Shown: in pieces, positions 40,188 through 44,650 of the stretch | Layout of the letters: each line of letters begins with the position of its first letter | How positions within the stretch are numbered: the first letter of the stretch is position 1 | Assembly (NCBI GenBank): GCA_021325335.1 | Contig: JAJPHJ010000109.1 | Span: 1 to 44,650, forward strand | DNA: 44,650 nucleotides | Origin: Pseudomonadota bacterium | GTDB taxonomy: Bacteria; Vulcanimicrobiota; Vulcanimicrobiia; Eremiobacterales; Eremiobacteraceae | Direction of reading: 5' to 3' | The notes under the pieces: model-generated | The model's input: only the letters and a program-made list of their open reading frames with translations | The model's database searches: none | Told to the model about the DNA's origin: nothing | Made by a program: the position numbers and the translations under genes

Positions 40188-41096
40188 GTGCGGATCGGCG
40201 TCGATCTCGCAGCCGGCGAGATAGCGGTGCTTGCGCTGGCGGATGACGGATCCGTGCTGCGCCGCGAACGCGGCCTTGCCGCAGCGATCCGCTATGAAGA
40301 GATGCTCGAAACCGTCACCTCTCTCGTGGGAGCGATCGAGGGTGCACTTGGCACTAAGGGGACGGTCGGCGTCAGCTTGCCGGGCGCCATCTCCGCCAAG
40401 ACCGGCCGCGTCAAGAACTCGAACAACGCGAATCTCATCGGCGCCGATCTGCGCAACGACCTGGCGCGCACGCTCCGGCGCGACGTGCGAATCGGCAACG
40501 ACGCGAATTGCTTCACGCTCGCCGAGGCGTCAGACGGGGCCGCCGCCTCGGGAGTGGTCGTCGTCGGTCTGATCTTGGGGGGCGGCGTAGGGGCTGGCAT
40601 CGCAATCGAGCGGCGCGTCATCGAAGGCGTCAATGCAATCGCGGGCGAGCTCGGGCACAACTCCTTACCGTGGTCGAACGACGAGGAGAGCGCGCGGGTG
40701 CGCTGTTATTGCGGCAAGACCGGCTGCATCGAACAATTTCTCTCCACCGCAGGACTACAGCGAGCCTACAAGGCGCGCACAGGCTCGTACGTGAGCGCCG
40801 ACGAGATCACGCGCGCCTCGGCGGCTCGTCACGCGGACGCGAGCGCCTGTCTTGCGGAATATGAGGATCGGCTTGCGCGCGTGCTTGGCTCGCTCACGAA
40901 CCTCATCGATCCCGACACGGTGGTCATCGGCGGCAGCCTAGCGCGAAACGCGATCGACTACGGAACGTTGCGAAGCGCGGTCGCACGCTACGCGTTCACG
41001 GATCGTCTCGACACGAAGATCGTGCCGTCTGCACACGGTGATGCGGGCGCTGCGCGCGGCGCGGCCATGCTGTGGCCAGCCGCAAGCAACCTCTAG
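40188..41096 (+). CDS. ROK-family sugar kinase
   Basis: 302 residues from GTG 40188, two bases after the helicase stop. ROK landmarks: RIGVDLAAGEIAVLALADDG (phosphate loop), GVSLPGAISAKTG, IGNDANCFTLAEASDG (catalytic GNDAN), LILGGGVGAGIAIERRVIEG and GELGHNSLPW, then the zinc loop CYCGKTGCIEQFLS. ATP-dependent phosphorylation of a hexose such as glucose or N-acetylmannosamine is typical. The substrate cannot be fixed from sequence. GELGHNSLP contains the His and Glu seen in glucokinases of the family. Co-transcription with the helicase is likely from the spacing. Confidence 0.92.
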   Translation: MRIGVDLAAGEIAVLALADDGSVLRRERGLAAAIRYEEMLETVTSLVGAIEGALGTKGTVGVSLPGAISAKTGRVKNSNNANLIGADLRNDLARTLRRDVRIGNDANCFTLAEASDGAAASGVVVVGLILGGGVGAGIAIERRVIEGVNAIAGELGHNSLPWSNDEESARVRCYCGKTGCIEQFLSTAGLQRAYKARTGSYVSADEITRASAARHADASACLAEYEDRLARVLGSLTNLIDPDTVVIGGSLARNAIDYGTLRSAVARYAFTDRLDTKIVPSAHGDAGAARGAAMLWPAASNL

Positions 41097-41149
41097 GCAA
41101 TCCAACAGCCGCCCGATATGCCGAGAGGATGCGCGCAGACGGCGAAAGG

Positions 41150-41674
41150 TTATGCGGCGGCCGCGGTTTTCCGGGTTTTTACCCGTGAGGTGCGACTCCG
41201 GCGCGCCTGCGGCAAGACGAGGGGGTCGTCCGTCCCGAGAACGGGACACGCGCTCAACAGGAGCACCTCGATCTGCTGCACGCCGCGGTCGGGGTTCAAC
41301 GTGACGATCTCGCAGCGCGTATCCTTCGCGCGATCTTTGAGCTGGTTTTGCACCGGGCACGGTTCGCTGCGGGAGCGCTTGAGGAACGCGAAGACGTAGT
41401 TACGCAGTTCGCCGGCAAAAGAGCAGTAGCGGTCGACTGCGGCGGCTGGGAACATGTGGTCGAAGACGACATGCCGTTGTGGTGCGAAGTGGCGTACGTA
41501 TTCTTGCAGCTGCGCTGCGGTAAGACCGGCGCTGCGCACGACGACGGTGTCATGCAGATTCCAGCCGATGAGCTTTTTGCCCAAGAGCAACTCTCTGCCA
41601 TGTTGGCGCTCGATGAAGCGCTGCAACATCATGTCGGTGTCCGGCGCGTTGGCGCCTCGGACGTGGATGACCAT
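41150..41674 (-). CDS. Hypothetical protein, about 174 residues
   Basis: I do not recognise a family. The sequence is soluble, with several Cys, and contains MMLQRFIERQHGRELLLGK, GWNLHDTVVVRSAG and QRHVVFDHMFPAAAVDRYC, ending in a basic tail. GAGGAG sits six bases before the ATG, which supports translation. The plus strand over the same stretch has only short frames. It lies between the convergent ROK kinase and the serine hydrolase on the same strand. Nothing around it suggests a role. Confidence 0.6.
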   Translation of the reverse strand: MVIHVRGANAPDTDMMLQRFIERQHGRELLLGKKLIGWNLHDTVVVRSAGLTAAQLQEYVRHFAPQRHVVFDHMFPAAAVDRYCSFAGELRNYVFAFLKRSRSEPCPVQNQLKDRAKDTRCEIVTLNPDRGVQQIEVLLLSACPVLGTDDPLVLPQARRSRTSRVKTRKTAAAA

Positions 41675-41769
41675 GCGGACTCCTCAAGAGAAAAGATCTG
41701 TACCATAGGACCGCGCCCAAGCGTCAGACGTGGAGTGCGCGAGCTCACTCGTCGCTTTATATGAAGTCC

Positions 41770-42678
41770 CTACGGGCCGAAAAGCCGCCGGACGAATACC
41801 GCATGTTTGAAGCTTGAGGAGCCGCCGAAGTGCACCACCACGGTGCGCAGCGAGGGCACGACGTACAGCGCTTGGCCGCCGGCGCCGCTCGCGTAGGCGA
41901 GATCGGATGGAGCGCCTTCGATGCCGAGCCAGAAGCAGAGACCGTAGCGAGTGTTGACCGCCGAGCCGCGAAAGCACGCCGCGAACTCGTCGTGGCGATC
42001 GCACAAGAAGCGGCCGAACTTCAACCACTCGCGCGCCGACACGAAAGCCCCCGTGGGCAGCGGCTGCGTTCCGTCGGACAGCGTGCGCCATCGGTCGACG
42101 CGCAAACCGATGGGGTCCAAAATGCGCTCCTGGAGGTACTCGTGCGGCGTACGCTTGCGCGCGGCAAGCTTGCGCGCGAGCACCGCGCCGAAGATCTGCA
42201 GCGCGATGCCGCCATGGGTGAACGTGCTTCCGGGTTCGTGCTTGAGGGTTACCGAGAGCGCCTTGCTATAGGTCGGAACCGCCGAACCGAGGCCGCCGAA
42301 ACCGATGCCCGCGGTCAGCTGCAGCAGCTGGCGCAGCGTCACGTGCCTCTTCCACTCGTCGCGCTCCCAATCGGGGACGGTTGCAGCGACGCGCTCGTCG
42401 AGCCTTAGGATGCCGTCGGCTTGCGCTGCAAGCGCAGCGATGCCCCAGAAGCTCTTTGTGCCGCTGTAGAGCGCGTGCGGCGTGTCCGCGTCGACGGCCT
42501 CGGCGTAGGCCTCTTCGATCACGTGCCCGTCTCGCATGATGGCGAGCGCGTGGAACGCGTGCGCGTGCGCGTACGCAAGGGCGCTTGCAATCGAGATACG
42601 AGACCTCGCTTTCGCCGTGAGGATACGAAAAAGCCGGTTTGCTCGCCAGGAGATGGCTGCCCTCCGGAGCGCCACCAC
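41770..42678 (-). CDS. Beta-lactamase-fold serine hydrolase
   Basis: About 300 residues of the penicillin-binding-protein/class C beta-lactamase-like family. SGTKSFWG contains the SxxK dyad; the remaining conserved points are RDGHVIEEAYAEAV, LRLDERVAATVPDW, TLRQLLQLTAGIGFG and the C-terminal AYASGAGGQALYVVPSLRTVV (HxG-like motif replaced by GAG). There is no signal peptide in the reliable part. The start is unclear: TTG 42747 would leave only 26 bases to the divergent gene, GTG 42678 is used here, and the adjacent frame encodes a plausible N-terminus, so a frameshift near 42.6 kb is possible. The substrate is unknown. Confidence 0.75.
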   Translation of the reverse strand: MVALRRAAISWRANRLFRILTAKARSRISIASALAYAHAHAFHALAIMRDGHVIEEAYAEAVDADTPHALYSGTKSFWGIAALAAQADGILRLDERVAATVPDWERDEWKRHVTLRQLLQLTAGIGFGGLGSAVPTYSKALSVTLKHEPGSTFTHGGIALQIFGAVLARKLAARKRTPHEYLQERILDPIGLRVDRWRTLSDGTQPLPTGAFVSAREWLKFGRFLCDRHDEFAACFRGSAVNTRYGLCFWLGIEGAPSDLAYASGAGGQALYVVPSLRTVVVHFGGSSSFKHAVFVRRLFGP

Positions 42679-42773
42679 CGTGCTGTGGACGTTTTGTGGA
42701 CGCGTCCCGTGCTCGATTGGCGCAAGAGGCCAAAGACGGCTGAACAAGAACCGCGATGGAGCTGGAGGTTAGC

Positions 42774-44402
42774 ATGCTTCGAATCAGCCGCATGACCTCG
42801 TCCCTTTTCGCTGCGTGCGCTCTCTTCGTGGCCGGTTGCTCGCACGGCGAGACGACGAACTCGAGCTCGACCGCGGGCCAGGAAAACGCCGCGCAGACGA
42901 ACGCGAGCAATGGTGCTCTGTGGAGCGATTATGAAAGCGGGGCGAACTACGCCGCGCAACATGGAACCGTCGCTTATGACGTGACGTACCAGCCCAACGC
43001 CGTTGTGTTCGACGAAAGATCGACCGAGAGCGCGCTCAAGGGCATGGCTGAAGACGGAGTGACCTACGTTCTCGATGCCGCGTCGCCTGCCGCCGCCAAA
43101 CTCCGGACCGGATCGATCCTGTTTCTCTACGGCATCGCCATCCGCAAAGTGGCGTCGGTGGAGAAGCAAGGATCGAACCTGGTCGTCTCCACCACCGATG
43201 CGGATATCACCGACCTCATCAGCAACGGACACATCAAATGGAACGTGCCGCTCGACTTGAGCATCGTGGCAATGCCGCCCCAGCCCACGTCGGCAAGCAC
43301 CTCGCTCGAGGACTTGTTCGCAAGCCGTGCCGAGGCGGATGAATCCCCATACTCGTTTGAGGGCACCCTTGGTCCGGTTGACTACGAGCTTGGCTTTACC
43401 CCGAGCCTCCCCGAGCGGCGCTTGGATTTTGACGCGAAGTATCAGATGAGCAAGTGGGGTGGATTGTGGCGTTTGGAAGGCCAGGGCTACGTACAGCACA
43501 TCGCAACGGAGGGTGAGTTCGACATCCGCAACGGGCTCATCACATCGATGCAAACCCAAATCGACGGCATTGAGTGTCACATGGACTTCGAATGGACGGC
43601 GGAGCAGAACGACAAGTCGCCTATCTCGCTCATCGATCAATCGTTCAAAGTGAAGATCCCCTATGCGAATGTCGAGTATCCGCTCATCATCGAAGGCATA
43701 CCGTTGATCTTAGAAGTGTCCGCGGCGGTGCTCGTGCACCCGGCGTGGACCGGCGCCAAGCAGGCGACCCACGGCAAGTTCACCGTTGACTATAGCGGCA
43801 ATCTAGGGTGGTCGTACTCGGATGGAGCCGCAGAACCTGAGGGTCAGACCGCGAGCGAAACCGAGAGCATCGATCCGGAGACGAGCATCTCGGCCCCGAA
43901 CGCCATGGGCTTTGTCGCCGCACTGGAAGCTCCGCGCTTCGAGCTCGCCTTGGCGTCCATGTTGCCGAGCTCGTTGGGGAAGTTCGAGGACAATCTCAAC
44001 AGCGAAAACGCCATCGTCAAAGCCCTGTCGGGCGGCACGTATGTGAGTGGCAAGGCCAAGCGGGCGCGGATGATGCAACTGATCGAAGACATCGCATCCC
44101 CAGTCAAGCCGTATGGGTACGTCGACCTCGTCACCGCCACCGGAAGCTTTACGAATGGGATGATCACATCGTCTCTCGTCGGCCTTCCTCCCTGTCAGCG
44201 CTCGCAACTGACTATGACGGCCAATGCCGGCGTCGGCATCAAACTCAACTTTCTGCACCATATGCCGGTGGCGATCGTCAAGAAGATCCTCAAGCCGTTC
44301 GGACATTCGGTCACGGTCGAGGCCTTCGAAGCGGCAAAACCTATTTACGGTCCCAAGACGATCTACCGGTGGGCAAACGGTTTGAAGTGCCCGGGCGACT
44401 AG
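42774..44402 (+). CDS. Large lipoprotein, unknown
   Basis: 542 residues from ATG 42774, with GGAGG upstream. A lipoprotein signal (TSSLFAACALFVAGC, lipobox VAGC) leads to a Ser/Asn-rich spacer and a long beta-rich domain without recognised relatives: YVLDAASPAAAKLRTGSILF, LVVSTTDADITDLISNGHIK, DYELGFTPSLPERRLDFDAK, VEYPLIIEGIPLILEVSAAV. The last part carries MMQLIEDIASPVKPYGYVDL and two further Cys (PPCQRS, GLKCPGD). There are no membrane helices after the signal. The next gene begins inside its last 35 bases, so they are probably translated together. Confidence 0.78.
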   Translation: MLRISRMTSSLFAACALFVAGCSHGETTNSSSTAGQENAAQTNASNGALWSDYESGANYAAQHGTVAYDVTYQPNAVVFDERSTESALKGMAEDGVTYVLDAASPAAAKLRTGSILFLYGIAIRKVASVEKQGSNLVVSTTDADITDLISNGHIKWNVPLDLSIVAMPPQPTSASTSLEDLFASRAEADESPYSFEGTLGPVDYELGFTPSLPERRLDFDAKYQMSKWGGLWRLEGQGYVQHIATEGEFDIRNGLITSMQTQIDGIECHMDFEWTAEQNDKSPISLIDQSFKVKIPYANVEYPLIIEGIPLILEVSAAVLVHPAWTGAKQATHGKFTVDYSGNLGWSYSDGAAEPEGQTASETESIDPETSISAPNAMGFVAALEAPRFELALASMLPSSLGKFEDNLNSENAIVKALSGGTYVSGKAKRARMMQLIEDIASPVKPYGYVDLVTATGSFTNGMITSSLVGLPPCQRSQLTMTANAGVGIKLNFLHHMPVAIVKKILKPFGHSVTVEAFEAAKPIYGPKTIYRWANGLKCPGD

Positions 44403-44650
44403 GCGCGCGCGGCGTATCCGCGACCGTTCTCGCTTGTCTTTTGGCGTGCGGGTTCGGCGCGTGCGCCAAGAACGCCCAGCCACCCGCGGGCGCATCGCCG
44501 ACCGCCCAGATTTCGCAATCAGCACCGACGCCTGAGAGTTCGCAGTCAGCATCGGGTGAGACACCACCGGCCGGCGAGACACCCGAGGCCACCCCCACGC
44601 AACCGATTGATCTCCTGCTCGCTTCGCAAGGTACCATCATGCGGGCGTGG
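44369..44650 (+). CDS. Secreted or lipid-anchored protein, N-terminal fragment
   Basis: The frame begins at GTG 44369 (or GTG 44387), overlaps the end of the lipoprotein gene and runs off the window. The first 40 residues are a signal sequence with Arg residues, SATVLACLLACGFGAC, then a Pro/Ser/Thr-rich spacer (QPPAGASPTAQISQSAPTPE). Several Cys lie near the cleavage region, and GFGAC is a possible lipobox. Too little of the mature domain is visible to name it. Confidence 0.6.
   Translation, partial: MGKRFEVPGRLGARGVSATVLACLLACGFGACAKNAQPPAGASPTAQISQSAPTPESSQSASGETPPAGETPEATPTQPIDLLLASQGTIMRAW

Overview
The window is a high-GC bacterial chromosome segment with tightly packed genes. I found no tRNA, rRNA, CRISPR array, transposase or phage gene. 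Lipoprotein signal sequences, a TAT-type signal, an outer-membrane-type DUF5916 protein, a PilZ protein and a complete de novo NAD pathway suggest a free-living diderm heterotroph. The mix (Lhr-like helicase, BlaI/BlaR1 pair, pentapeptide proteins, HprK/PqqD genes) reminds me of Eremiobacterota/Vulcanimicrobiota or acidobacterial genomes. That placement is an impression, not a result.

Layout. 1-3.3 kb: an MFS fragment, a PilZ protein, a DUF4760-like membrane protein, a DUF1648-type membrane protein and a family-5 solute-binding protein. 3.3-6 kb: a small unknown gene, an isolated 34-residue peptide gene with its own ribosome site and terminator, a TIGR01777 epimerase-SRPBCC fusion and a PEBP-like protein. 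5.9-12.4 kb (minus strand): the most unusual region. Three small paralogous genes encode 32-35 residue peptides with a conserved 22-residue N-terminal half and unrelated Cys-containing tails. They are followed by an almost gapless operon: HprK-like 1, HprK-like 2, a fusion of an S26-peptidase-like domain to a nucleotidyltransferase, an ABC ATPase, an ABC permease and a PqqD-like carrier. A second ABC exporter pair (12.6-14.9 kb) is transcribed divergently. I read this as a ribosomally made, modified peptide (RiPP-like) locus that lacks any recognisable cyclase or radical-SAM enzyme.

14.9-21.3 kb: a zinc-ribbon protein, an amino-acid-type binding lipoprotein, a small membrane protein, a TAT-exported DUF882 peptidase-like protein, then the operon nadA-nadB-nadC plus one unknown gene. 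21.3-28.9 kb: an FMN reductase, a Vgb-like beta-propeller, an S9 peptidase, a PhzF-like enzyme, a DsbA-like oxidoreductase and a DUF5916/CBM9-like outer-membrane protein. 29-36 kb (minus strand): three secreted proteins, two of them built from a Cys-framed domain of about 140 residues, then a secreted pentapeptide-repeat protein and a BlaI/BlaR1 pair whose BlaR1 carries pentapeptide repeats where a penicillin sensor would be. 36-44.6 kb: a large Lhr-like helicase, a ROK kinase, an unknown gene, a serine hydrolase and two lipoprotein/secreted genes, the last cut by the window edge.

A family of short palindromes (core GGGGCG...CGCCCC, most copies followed by CTACA or similar) sits at gene ends through the window.
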